Origin: Saccharibacillus sacchari DSM 19268
GTDB taxonomy: Bacteria > Bacillota > Bacilli > Paenibacillales > Paenibacillaceae
Length of the DNA stretch: 64,000 nt
Direction of reading: 5' to 3'
NCBI RefSeq assembly: GCF_000585395.1
Contig: NZ_KK073875.1
Location: 1,330,407-1,394,406 of the forward strand
The notes under the pieces are model-generated. The model saw nothing but the letters and a program-made list of their open reading frames with translations, had not been told where the DNA came from and did no database searches. Position numbers and translations under genes: made by a program. Shown here one piece after another: positions 17,863 through 26,000 of this stretch; positions within the stretch are counted from its first letter, which is position 1, and the number at the start of each line of letters is the position of its first letter.

Positions 17863-17901
17863 TACTAAATTTAGTATAATCAATCATAGATAACGCATTC
17901 A
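17863..17901 (-). promoter_or_regulatory. SDR promoter with palindromic operator
   Basis: Minus strand TTGAAT, 18-nt spacer, TATACT (17873-17878). The perfect palindrome TACTAAATTTAGTA (17863-17876) overlaps the -10/start region, flanked by TTATCTAT / ATAGATAA. It is a probable site for the divergent TetR protein. Confidence 0.65.
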
Positions 17902-17994
17902 ATCGGTAAAAGCAGACCCTTTTGTTCGTTAATAAGCATCTGCTTGCTTTGCTGTTCATTAACTTATTTTGCTGCTGAAAAGGAGGACTTCCAG

Positions 17995-18645
17995 ATGACC
18001 GATCCTGAGTCCGAGACGGCTGCGCCGGAGTCTTTGTCGCATGTCGACCGCCGTATTCGACGTTCCAAAAAGGCGCTCAAAGAAACGCTGATCGCCCTCA
18101 TGCGCGAACGCGAGTTCAAAGACATCTCGATCACCGAGCTCGTGCGCGGCGCCGATCTGAACCGGGGTACCTTTTACAAACATTATCGGGATAAAGAAGA
18201 GCTGCTGGCAGAGGCGGTAGACGACGCGATGACCGACCTGATTGCCTCGTTCCGCGAGCCTTATGCCCATACGGATTACTTCGACATACGCAAATTGACC
18301 GCCTCCGGAATCACCATCTTCGAGCATGTGCATCGACACGCTTCTTTTTACGCGTTAATTGTGGAGTCGCAGGCTTTGCCCGGGTTCCCGGACCGAATTT
18401 GCGGCGTGATCAAAGAACTCAGCCTGCACGATCTGGAGGCCGCCGACATCAATCCCCGGATCGATCGCGGATTATATGCCGGATATCAGGCTTACGCGAT
18501 ATGGGGGATGATTTTGGAATGGATCAAAGGCGGTTACGCGCATACTCCGGAATACATGGCCAACCAGCTGTTGGAGTATATCCGCAGTCGTCCGGCGGGC
18601 CCGGACGTCGTGTATCGCAGCGATCGGAAAAAGACGCAGGATTAA
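17995..18645 (+). CDS. TetR-family transcriptional regulator (TetR_C_33-like)
   Basis: 216 residues. The N-terminal helix-turn-helix is clear: RRSKKALKETLIALMREREF, ISITELVRGADLNRGTFYKH, YRDKEELLAEAVDD. The C-terminal ligand domain (GITIFEHVHRHASFYALIVE through YAIWGMILEWIKGGY) resembles the TetR subgroup found in Bacillales. AAAGGAGG lies 8 nt before the ATG at 17995. Divergent from the SDR gene; the palindrome in the shared region is the likely operator. Confidence 0.88.
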   Translation: MTDPESETAAPESLSHVDRRIRRSKKALKETLIALMREREFKDISITELVRGADLNRGTFYKHYRDKEELLAEAVDDAMTDLIASFREPYAHTDYFDIRKLTASGITIFEHVHRHASFYALIVESQALPGFPDRICGVIKELSLHDLEAADINPRIDRGLYAGYQAYAIWGMILEWIKGGYAHTPEYMANQLLEYIRSRPAGPDVVYRSDRKKTQD

Positions 18646-18670
18646 ACGGAGAAGGTTCCTTGATTAAGCA

Positions 18671-18711
18671 AAAATCCCCGCAACGACAAGAGTCGGCGGG
18701 GATTATTTTTA
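18671..18711 (+). terminator. Terminator of the TetR gene
   Basis: AATCCCCGC / GCGGGGATT 9-bp stem with an inner CGAC/GTCG pairing, then ATTTTTAT. Confidence 0.85.
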
Positions 18712-18743
18712 TAGAAGAGCATAGGGGAATTTCGAGAAGAAGG

Positions 18744-19439
18744 CTAGCCGGTTCCCGCTCTGCGTCTCATCTTGGGTTTAGTTTGGGAAGGGATATACGG
18801 CGACACGCTCTGATCCATGCGGGTCATCCAAATGTAAATCAGCAATCCGAGGATCGGGATCAGTCCCAACAGGGCCATCGCTTGAGGCAACGAGCGTCTG
18901 CGAGATCCGGTGTAGATCGCATATACGGACAATAACGTCAGCAGCAAGAAGTCCAAAGTCATGACGTTGACGAGCATCGATGTGCCGAACGCTTCCCTGT
19001 ACACGCCGAGATCGCCCAGCAGAAGTCCCCATCCCATCACAAGCAGCGTAACGGTAAACAGGATGCCGTGCGTGATCGAAGATTCCGTCGCTTTGCGCAG
19101 TCCTTGCGGATGGCGCAGATCATGCGAGCCGGCATGCGTATTCGAAGTAAGGATATAGTACGGCAGTAAAGCGAACGCACCCAATCCGAAAGACAAGATT
19201 ACGAACAGCCAAGCCGGAACGGCGCGATCGTCATGTCTGAGCAGCATGCAGGCAAACGCCATCGGGAACAGTCCGAGTAAGCTAAACATGGCAAGCAACG
19301 ACGGCTCATCCGCTTGAAGCGTCAGCAGCGGTCTCAACCACGGGTCCTCCCCGCCGCCCGCTCCGGGCGCGAAAAACAGCGCATACACGATGAAGGCCAG
19401 CCATACGACGAGCAGCAGCACGCGGGAGATGCGGGTCAT
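18744..19439 (-). CDS. Multi-pass membrane protein of unknown function
   Basis: 231 residues with about six or seven hydrophobic helices: LLLVVWLAFIVYALFFAPG, LLAMFSLLGLFPMAFACML, AWLFVILSFGLGAFALLPYY, ILFTVTLLVMGWGLLLGDL, LDFLLLTLLSVYAIYTG and AMALLGLIPILGLLIYIWM. It ends in a basic tail (TKPKMRRRAGTG). I do not recognise a named family; similar proteins occur in cyanobacteria and plants. Start: AAAGGTG sits ~9 nt before the ATG at 19439; an in-frame GTG three codons upstream overlaps it. It is the first gene downstream of the candidate sRNA terminator, so that RNA could instead be its attenuated leader. Confidence 0.7.
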   Translation of the reverse strand: MTRISRVLLLVVWLAFIVYALFFAPGAGGGEDPWLRPLLTLQADEPSLLAMFSLLGLFPMAFACMLLRHDDRAVPAWLFVILSFGLGAFALLPYYILTSNTHAGSHDLRHPQGLRKATESSITHGILFTVTLLVMGWGLLLGDLGVYREAFGTSMLVNVMTLDFLLLTLLSVYAIYTGSRRRSLPQAMALLGLIPILGLLIYIWMTRMDQSVSPYIPSQTKPKMRRRAGTG

Positions 19440-19590
19440 GGCGGTCACACCTTTCTATGGGAAATGGGCGCAGGGAGTCGAAATGGAGACCTGCTTCCTT
19501 CTGAAGCGGCTCCTTCCCCTTTATTACCCGAAACGACCCATCCTGGCAAGCAAGCATTACAAAAAAGATGAAACAAATGAAAAGAAAACG

Positions 19591-19716
19591 AAAAAACACC
19601 CGCGCAGAGGAGGGTAGCGCGAGTGCTTCGGTCTTGCTCGAAACCTGGAATCGGGGGGGTGGTTTCGGCGGGGTTACCGACAGAGAGAGAGTTGGGGTTC
19701 TCTGCCGGGTTGCAAC
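19591..19716 (-). ncRNA. Candidate regulatory small RNA with three C/U-rich hairpin loops
   Basis: Read on the minus strand from the predicted start near 19716, the RNA folds into three separate hairpins. H1: CCGGCAGAGA / UCUCUGUCGG (19677-19708) with loop ACCCCAACUCUC. H2: CGAAACC / GGUUUCG (19639-19667) with loop ACCCCCCCGAUUCCA. H3, the terminator: CACUCGCGC / GCGCGGGUG (19597-19625) with loop UACCCUCCUCU, then six U. Unpaired AACCCCG separates H1 and H2. No ORF is evident. Multi-hairpin RNAs presenting C/U-rich loops (LhrC, RsaE and csRNA types) bind Shine-Dalgarno regions; here the terminator loop is complementary to AGAGGAGGG. Not matched to any family I know. Alternative: attenuated leader of the membrane-protein gene at 19439. 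Confidence 0.62.
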
Positions 19717-19722
19717 GAAATC

Positions 19723-19755
19723 AATATAGCACACGGTTCTGAACATTTTCTGAAC
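19723..19755 (-). promoter_or_regulatory. sRNA promoter with tandem activator repeats
   Basis: -10 box TATATT (19723-19728 on the minus strand), 8-bp gap, then TTCTGAAC (as read on +) at 19737-19744 and again at 19748-19755, an exact 11-bp period. No -35 hexamer is present; the repeat occupies its place. The same arrangement precedes both SLH genes. Confidence 0.75.
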
Positions 19756-19761
19756 AACCCC

Positions 19762-19912
19762 CGACTTTTTGGTCCATCACTATGTGTGGATGAAAAGTTT
19801 AGGGGCGCGTCAAGCGACTATTTTCGGTCGATGACTCCGTCCTGATGAAAATAGGTTCCCGCGCTAAGCGACTCTTTTAGGTCCATCACTATGTGTGGAT
19901 GAAAAGCTAAGC
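19762..19912. repeat. Three tandem ~54-bp hairpin-forming repeats
   Basis: Units begin with CGAC at 19762, 19815 and 19869. Copies 1 and 3 share GGTCCATCACTATGTGTGGA followed by TGAAAAG and fold as CTTTT..TCCAtCAC-tat-GTGTGGA..AAAAG. Copy 2 differs in sequence but keeps and extends the outer stem (CTATTTTC with GAAAATAG, 8 perfect pairs). Spacers between units share the GCG(C)..AAG word. Confidence 0.75.
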
Positions 19913-19921
19913 GGATCTCAA

Positions 19922-20040
19922 AGAGAGCAAATCAGCTCTCTATCAACAATCAAAAGAAAGACGTTAGCCGAACAACCGGCTCAAACGTCTTCCAATGTTT
20001 TGAACTTGTAGCCTTTGCCTTTGTCTTCAGCATCCAAATC
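19922..20040 (-). other. Terminator-type hairpins and a possible C-terminal gene remnant
   Basis: AGAGAGC-AAATCA-GCTCTCT is at 19923-19942. A strong minus-strand terminator lies at about 19955-19993: AAGACGTT(tg)AGCCG pairs with CGGCTAACGTCTT, then TCTTTT. In frame before it, 19 codons (19981-20040) read DLDAEDKGKGYKFKTLEDV then stop, inside the stem, which looks like the tail of a lost gene that kept its terminator. No start codon with a ribosome site is visible. Confidence 0.4.
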
Positions 20041-20094
20041 CTAATAAATTCCATCCAATCTAACCGAACAGGCGCGATTCGAAGAAGATAACGT

Positions 20095-20242
20095 GTAACG
20101 GATCGACAGAACGCTTAGCGCCTCGAATCAGGGAATTGAGATTTGTAACGGATCGAGGGAACGCTTAGCGGTGAAAAAGCTGCTTTTCGTGCCGACTTCA
20201 TCCACTTTTTCTATCTAAGAGTTCCTACGATCCGTTACAAAT
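20095..20242. repeat. GTAACGGATCG repeat, two direct copies and one inverted
   Basis: Copy 1 at 20095-20120 and copy 2 at 20145-20170 (50-bp period) share GTAACGGATCG and GAACGCTTAGCG. An inverted copy at 20215-20242 pairs with copy 2 over about 28 bp with three mismatches, giving a large foldback with a 44-nt loop. No coding function seen. Confidence 0.65.
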
Positions 20243-20263
20243 TGCAGATCCCGAAAATGAGTA

Positions 20264-20290
20264 TGCTAAAGGATATGCAATCCTTTAGCA
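20264..20290. repeat. Perfect 11-bp inverted repeat
   Basis: TGCTAAAGGAT / ATCCTTTAGCA with a 5-nt loop and no T-run on either strand, so not an obvious terminator. A further AGACGAC / GTCGTCT pair spans 20331-20386. Confidence 0.5.
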
Positions 20291-20433
20291 TCAGATCCAC
20301 GGACAAAACGCTTCGTGAAAGAGTAGTTGAGACGACGAAGGGGTCGCTCTTTTCGCGCTCAACCCTCAGATGCTACTAGTCGTCTAACTTCAGGCCTTCG
20401 GCCTCTAAGCTTTGTAACCCCCGATCCTCACAT

Positions 20434-20462
20434 AAAAAAAGACCGGGCCGCAGCCCGGTCTT
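20434..20462 (-). terminator. Terminator of the large SLH gene
   Basis: GACCGGGC / GCCCGGTC stem followed by seven T on the minus strand, 67 bp after the stop codon. Confidence 0.85.
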
Positions 20463-20528
20463 CTCAACTTTTGCTTCTAATTTTGCTTCTGTCTTTAATT
20501 TTATACTGCAATTATTGTATTGAATTTC

Positions 20529-23500
20529 TTACCGCTGCATCGAAGCCGCGCGAACCGCATCGTAAGCCCAATACGTATCCGCCACGTCATTCCACGCCGC
20601 CGCGCCCGGCAGAACCATCGAACCGTCCAGCCCGATCAATCGGTTAATCATCGTGACCGCTTCGGCGCGCGTCACGTTTTGCTCCGGCTTGAAGCTGCCG
20701 TCCGCATAACCCGTCACCACGCCTGCTGCTTGCAGCTCCGCTGCCGGAGCCGCTGCCCAATGGCTTGCTGCCAAATCGCTGAATCCGGCCGCTTGGATAC
20801 TTGCGTCCAATCCGCTTTGCGGCAGCAGTTTCGCCAAGGCCGCAGCCAGTTCGCCGCGCGTGATCGACGCGTTCGGCTTGAACGTGCCGTCGCCGTAGCC
20901 CGTCATGATGCCCGATGCCGCAGCCGGTCCGACGACCGTGGAAGCCCAGCTTCCGTTTTTCACGTCGCTGAATGCCGACGTGCCTTCCGTCACGCCCGTG
21001 ATCCGGCCGACGATTGCCGCCAGCTCGGCGCGCGTGATGTTTTGCGCCGGTTTGAAGCTGCCGTTCGCGTAGCCCATGATGTAAGGCGATGCGATCAGCG
21101 TGCTTCCCCAGTTGCTCACGTTCACGATCGTGAACGTACTGAAGTGGTTCACCGTGATTTCCAGCCCTTGCTTGCCGTCTTCTTGAGTAACCACTTTGCC
21201 TGCGACCAGTTGCTTCGTACCGTCGCTGTGCTCAATGTAGACACCCAGCTTTTTCTGCTGCTGCGCCGTGAAGCTACTGCCTTCCGGAAGCGGCAGGGTC
21301 AGCGTTACCGGACGGCTTTGCAAATTCGTTTCGATCGTCATCGGACGGCCGACAACGGTGATATCGCCGCCGTTCGCTGCGGTTACGATTTCTTGATTGC
21401 CCAGCGCGCGGGATTGAATCTCGCTGCTGGTCGCCGTGCTTTTCACCGGAATCAGGCGGAAATACAGATCGTCCGTCAAATCTGTCAATGAGGATGCCGG
21501 TACGCTGATGCGCACGTTCGGGTTCAGGATCACCAGTTCCACGCCTTCGCCGACCAGCGTGTTCGAAGCTTCTCTCGGTACGTTCACGTTCCATTCCGAG
21601 ATCTCGTCGGCGGAATCCGGCAGAACGATGGCAGCCGTTTTCGATCCGCTAGTTTTCAACAAATCAATGATTTCCTTGGCTTTAGCCGGAGTCAGTTGCA
21701 ATTGATCCTTCAGCGAGCCGTCGTTGCCGCGGGTACGCGTGATCGCCAGCGAAGCGACAACCGAACCGTTGCTCGCTTTGTTGTTTTGCACATTTACGTT
21801 AATCGTCGTCGTGTTCGACGGCGCTGCCGGCGCGCTTGGAGCCGGAGCCGATGTACCGCCGCCCGTCGAAGGGTTCGAAGGCGTCGTCGGTACAGTCGGC
21901 GTCGGCGGCGTTTGATCTTTGGCAAAAGCTTTGAGCGTCGGGTAGCCGCCGCGTTTAGAATCTTTGGTTTGCAGCGTCCAGATCTTATTAAAATCCCAAC
22001 CTTCAAACGATGCTTCGGTTTTCATTTGTACCGTAGTCAGCTTTTTAGCCAACTCCGAAGTTTCGTTCGATTGCGTTGGGAAGGTGCCGTCCCAATAGTT
22101 GGAGACGGAGCGAATAGCATTCGACTCGTAACTCGGACCTTCAAATGGCCAAGCTTCGCCAAACATATTCATACTGTTGAAGCCTTCTTCAATGCTGTCG
22201 ATATGCGAGAAGGTAACGATTTCTGAAGAACTATAGTTATTTTTGAAAATGATCGGATTCACCGAACTTGTCGCTCCGCTCGGCAAGTAAGAGATGTAGC
22301 TGGCTTCTCCGACAAAGCCGCCCGAAGCCATATTCATGCCGCGAGCCAAAAAGCGTGGTGCATCAGGCGTTACTTTGGCCCAAGCATAATTGTTGGAGAT
22401 TGAATGATCGCCTTTGGAACCGTTGATACGCAACGAACCGACCAAACCGCCCAATGTACCGTAACCTTCCACGTTTCCACGGAAGTAGCTTTCGCTTACC
22501 GTACTATCATATATTTGCCCAATCAAGCCTCCTGCGTATCCGTTGCCGCGCACAGACCCTTCGATACCTACTTTTTCGATAATCGACTGAGTCGCGGAAC
22601 CCGCCAATCCTCCTCCGAGTTGCGATGGAGCGATATCGACATTAGTCAAACGGAGATTGCGAACAGTTGCATTATTCAAATAAGCAAACAATCCTCCGTC
22701 AAAAGATCCGCTTTGTTCTCCGTCAACCTTCAAACCGTCGATAGCGTAACCGCCACCGTCGAAGAAACCTGTAAACATTTGTCTTTCGTTACCTAACGGC
22801 TTCCAAGAAATACGATCTTGCGTATTCAAATACTGGTCCAACTTCTCTTTGGAAATGTTTTGGCTCAATAAATACTTGCCGTTCAGGTCATCGCGGATAT
22901 GATCCAGATCAGCCGGCGTCTTTACTAAATTCCAAGTCTTTCCGTCCATTTCTTTTTGCTCGTAGACATATTTATTCGGACTCTCCAACTTCACTTTGTC
23001 CGACGCCCGCGAAACTCTGGACGTTCCTGCCGAATTGGAGGCTTTTACAGCAAACCTATAAAATTGATCATTTTGAAGATCGGAAACTGTATAAGTGGTC
23101 GAAGTCACACTTGCGGCCACTTCCACCCACATATTCAAATCTTCAGGCGCATATTCGCCCTGGAATTTATAAACGCTATAACTTGCTGCACCGTTCACGG
23201 CATCCCAGTTCAATTCCACCTTGCCGTTTTTGATTTTAGCCGTTACATTTTGCGGTACTTCTGGAGCAGCAATCGGCGCCGAATTTTCGTCTTGATAAGG
23301 TCTCAATAGAGGATAAGAAGAATTCGAGGAATCTTCCATCATCCAAACATCATCAAAGTTCCAACCTTTATCTGCGAATGTTGCTTTTGTTTGCATTTCT
23401 CCGTTTGTAAGACCGTATCCGTACAAAGAAGTTGTTTTCGCGTTTACGAATGTGTCTGTATTCCAGAAATTATTAATGAAAACGACTTCCAATGGTTGCT

Positions 23501-25808
23501 CATCTTCAGAACTTCCAAATTCCTCCCATTCTTCTATAGCATTTTGTACATGGTCAAATCCGATAAAGGGACCTACCCATGTTAATTCGGCTGAATCGTT
23601 TATTCTAACACGGCTCAATGTATTTGCTGCATAATTGTTGATGATCGTAGGAACCTGGATTTGATCTTCCTTGTCGTAAAAGCTGCTAATAGCACCAATA
23701 AATCCGCCGATCGCTTCATTTGAAAAAATCAGGTCTTGATTTCTGGGTTGATTATTAACGATTACATCGCTCTGCGTGTAATTGTCGTATAAAACGGTCC
23801 CGTGCGTCATACTCAAGTCGCCAATGAATCCGCCAATCGAAGCGGTGCCTACGACTTTGCCCATTACCGCGTTTTGACGAATGTCTCCGCCTGATACTTC
23901 ACCGGACAATCCGCCAATATCGTAAGTGCCGTATATGCCGACTACATCTGCTTGAACGGCATTATAACGAATTTGATCGTAAACGCTCTCTCCAATCAAT
24001 CCTCCCATGTATTTGGTGTTGTTCCCGTTCTCCCAATATGCCTCTGCCACACTCACTCTACCTGTTACTTTATTATTAATATAAGTGCTGTTTCCGGATT
24101 CCCCGACCAAGAGACCTAAATATCGTTGGCCTTCCACTTGTCCTTGGACTCGAACATTCTTGACTTCCGAATCGTACGCTTCTCCGGCCAAAGCTCCGAT
24201 TCGACGTTTTCCTTTTATGCTCACGTCGGTCAAAGAAAGGTTTTGTACCGTTGCACCGTCCAATTCTTCAAAAAGTCCGATCGTACTTTCTTCGTTTTCG
24301 GTCATGGTAAACGTTAAGCCTGAAATCTTATGATTCCCGCCGTCAAACTTGCCCGAGAAAGCACCTTCGTTTCGTCCGATTGGATCCCAACCGTTCGTGC
24401 TGATTGCGGCTCCGGACAAAGAAATATCTTGAGTAAGCAAGTAATTCGCTCCCAGATCGTATTGTATATGGGTTAAATCGTCTATGCTTTTCACAAGATT
24501 CCAAGTGTCTCCGTTCGCATCTTGAATCTGCTCATACATGTTGTTTTGTGTAAGCTTTCGAATACGTTCTTCATCGCCGATATAAACGCTTCCCGACGTT
24601 GGATCGACGGCTACGCTCGTCGGATAGAAAAAGGAAGAAGTCGAATTCGTGATGGGTAGAAGTTCTTTATTCAAAAGATTGACTTTATTCACTTGATTGC
24701 TACCCGCATTCGCGATATATAGCAAATTGTTTTGATTATCCAGCGATATGGATTGCGGATTGTCTAGGTTTTCCGCGATCACTTCTACGTTTTGCGGATC
24801 CTGTAGACTGACCTTGACGACCCGATTTAATCCGGCGTCCGATACATACAGATTTGTACCGTCATAAACCACGTCCGTAAGTGTCGATCCAGACTCCTCG
24901 AACGACTTGATTGCGATTGCCTTATACGACGCAGAAGACGCCTCTTGAATATTCGTGTCGGAGTTCGCTACATTCATTTCCTGGAACTCGTAAGAGTTAG
25001 ATACGTTTTCGTTCGTTTCGCTTTCTTCTTCGCTGCTGGAGGTACTGCCGTTGCTCGAATTCGAACTTTCTTCAACAGGACTTTCGCCGCCTGCCGTACC
25101 GCTTTGCTCATCGTTATTATCTTCTTCATCCGTCACGCTCATTGTGCTGTCAATTTGCTGAGTGGTATCGGAATCGTTGTCGGTACTTTCTTTTAATACC
25201 AATTTCCAGATTGTTTTATCACTACCGCCTGCAACGTACAGCGTGTGATGATCGCCCGCATCAATTCCCTGCGGATCTGCGATAGTCCCCGGATCCAACA
25301 AAGGCGTCCCAGTCATATCGCTTTTGATAGAAAACTCGTATACATTATTGCTTTGCGAAAGATCATCTTTTGCTGTTCCAAAAATTTCAGAGTCCAAATT
25401 TTCATCCCAAGTTCCCAAAACTAAATCTTTGACAGCTAATGGTCCCTTGTCGCCTTTAGTCTGTAAAGATAAAAAATTAGCCGAATTGTCAATGTCAGGA
25501 GTCAAATAAACAGTATTGTTCATATAGTCGCTGAATCCCATCATAGTAGAAGACCCGTTACCGTTTTTGTTCGGTGAAGTTTTTAAGAAGATGCCTCTAG
25601 GTTGAGCTGGATATTCCTCACCGTTTGGAGTAATAACGTTCACTTTTTGCAAAGTCATTCTATTTGCGTTTTGACCCGTTACCAAGTCTGATTCTGCGTA
25701 AATAACCTTGCTCATTGTCGGAAGTGTCCCCAGCACTGTAGCTCCGACCAATGAGCCTATAGCCATTTTTTTTAACAAGCCCCTTGCGTTGAAATGTTTC
25801 GTTTTCAT
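20529..25808 (-). CDS. Large S-layer-homology surface protein with GLUG repeats
   Basis: 1759 residues. The Sec signal peptide ends near KVIYAES. A Ser/Glu/Thr-rich linker (about 215-285) divides an NHL/beta-propeller-like region (NLYVSDAGLNRVVKVSLQDP, LLYIANAGSNQVNKV). Two blocks of GLUG-type repeats follow (for example GALAGEAYDSEVKNV, VGESGNSTYINNKVTGRV), each opened by DLNGKYLLSQNIS-like segments, with a fibronectin-III module between them (VELNWDAVNGAASYSVY). The C-terminus has three SLH domains (GYANGSFKPAQNITRAELAA, GYGDGTFKPNASITRGELAA, GYADGSFKPEQNVTRAEAV) that bind pyruvylated wall polymer. GLUG proteins are often adhesins. Start 25808 uses AGAGGGG at 10 nt, exactly as in the paralogue; an ATG two codons upstream is possible. 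Confidence 0.9.
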   Translation of the reverse strand: MKTKHFNARGLLKKMAIGSLVGATVLGTLPTMSKVIYAESDLVTGQNANRMTLQKVNVITPNGEEYPAQPRGIFLKTSPNKNGNGSSTMMGFSDYMNNTVYLTPDIDNSANFLSLQTKGDKGPLAVKDLVLGTWDENLDSEIFGTAKDDLSQSNNVYEFSIKSDMTGTPLLDPGTIADPQGIDAGDHHTLYVAGGSDKTIWKLVLKESTDNDSDTTQQIDSTMSVTDEEDNNDEQSGTAGGESPVEESSNSSNGSTSSSEEESETNENVSNSYEFQEMNVANSDTNIQEASSASYKAIAIKSFEESGSTLTDVVYDGTNLYVSDAGLNRVVKVSLQDPQNVEVIAENLDNPQSISLDNQNNLLYIANAGSNQVNKVNLLNKELLPITNSTSSFFYPTSVAVDPTSGSVYIGDEERIRKLTQNNMYEQIQDANGDTWNLVKSIDDLTHIQYDLGANYLLTQDISLSGAAISTNGWDPIGRNEGAFSGKFDGGNHKISGLTFTMTENEESTIGLFEELDGATVQNLSLTDVSIKGKRRIGALAGEAYDSEVKNVRVQGQVEGQRYLGLLVGESGNSTYINNKVTGRVSVAEAYWENGNNTKYMGGLIGESVYDQIRYNAVQADVVGIYGTYDIGGLSGEVSGGDIRQNAVMGKVVGTASIGGFIGDLSMTHGTVLYDNYTQSDVIVNNQPRNQDLIFSNEAIGGFIGAISSFYDKEDQIQVPTIINNYAANTLSRVRINDSAELTWVGPFIGFDHVQNAIEEWEEFGSSEDEQPLEVVFINNFWNTDTFVNAKTTSLYGYGLTNGEMQTKATFADKGWNFDDVWMMEDSSNSSYPLLRPYQDENSAPIAAPEVPQNVTAKIKNGKVELNWDAVNGAASYSVYKFQGEYAPEDLNMWVEVAASVTSTTYTVSDLQNDQFYRFAVKASNSAGTSRVSRASDKVKLESPNKYVYEQKEMDGKTWNLVKTPADLDHIRDDLNGKYLLSQNISKEKLDQYLNTQDRISWKPLGNERQMFTGFFDGGGYAIDGLKVDGEQSGSFDGGLFAYLNNATVRNLRLTNVDIAPSQLGGGLAGSATQSIIEKVGIEGSVRGNGYAGGLIGQIYDSTVSESYFRGNVEGYGTLGGLVGSLRINGSKGDHSISNNYAWAKVTPDAPRFLARGMNMASGGFVGEASYISYLPSGATSSVNPIIFKNNYSSSEIVTFSHIDSIEEGFNSMNMFGEAWPFEGPSYESNAIRSVSNYWDGTFPTQSNETSELAKKLTTVQMKTEASFEGWDFNKIWTLQTKDSKRGGYPTLKAFAKDQTPPTPTVPTTPSNPSTGGGTSAPAPSAPAAPSNTTTINVNVQNNKASNGSVVASLAITRTRGNDGSLKDQLQLTPAKAKEIIDLLKTSGSKTAAIVLPDSADEISEWNVNVPREASNTLVGEGVELVILNPNVRISVPASSLTDLTDDLYFRLIPVKSTATSSEIQSRALGNQEIVTAANGGDITVVGRPMTIETNLQSRPVTLTLPLPEGSSFTAQQQKKLGVYIEHSDGTKQLVAGKVVTQEDGKQGLEITVNHFSTFTIVNVSNWGSTLIASPYIMGYANGSFKPAQNITRAELAAIVGRITGVTEGTSAFSDVKNGSWASTVVGPAAASGIMTGYGDGTFKPNASITRGELAAALAKLLPQSGLDASIQAAGFSDLAASHWAAAPAAELQAAGVVTGYADGSFKPEQNVTRAEAVTMINRLIGLDGSMVLPGAAAWNDVADTYWAYDAVRAASMQR

Positions 25809-25869
25809 CCACATTCTTCCCCTCTGTTTGTGAAATGCTTCATAGACAACTCCAATTTATTACAAAAGC

Positions 25870-25902
25870 AATATAGCATTTGATTCTGAACAAATTCTGA
25901 AC
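25870..25902 (-). promoter_or_regulatory. Promoter of the large SLH gene with tandem activator repeats
   Basis: -10 TATATT (25870-25875), 8-bp gap, TTCTGAAC at 25884-25891 and 25895-25902 (11-bp period, + strand reading). A lone TTCTGAAC recurs near 25934. No -35 box. Leader of about 55 nt. Confidence 0.75.
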
Positions 25903-25967
25903 AGCTTTGCGTTTTGAAGGATGTCCAAACAATTTCTGAACTTCATCTTTATATTTTTTTCAAAATG

Positions 25968-26000
25968 CGTAAAAAAAGATCGGGCTTCGGCCCGATCTTT
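25968..26000 (-). terminator. Original terminator of the second SLH gene (left target copy)
   Basis: AAAGATCGGGCTTCGGCCCG plus ATCTTT (25975-26000) is a perfect stem-loop followed by seven T on the minus strand. The identical 26 bp recur at 27549-27574 on the other side of the inserted element. Confidence 0.82.

Noticed and set aside
19597-19740. Possible cyclic-dinucleotide or other known riboswitch
   Set aside because: The conserved cores I know (ydaO, c-di-GMP, T-box, SAM, yybP) do not match. The three hairpins with C-rich loops fit an sRNA better, though an attenuator leader is not excluded.
19840-19860. CTGATGA near GAAA resembling a hammerhead ribozyme core
   Set aside because: There is no stem II between CTGATGA and GAAA and no cleavage-site strand in the right place. 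The word is explained by the tandem hairpin repeat.
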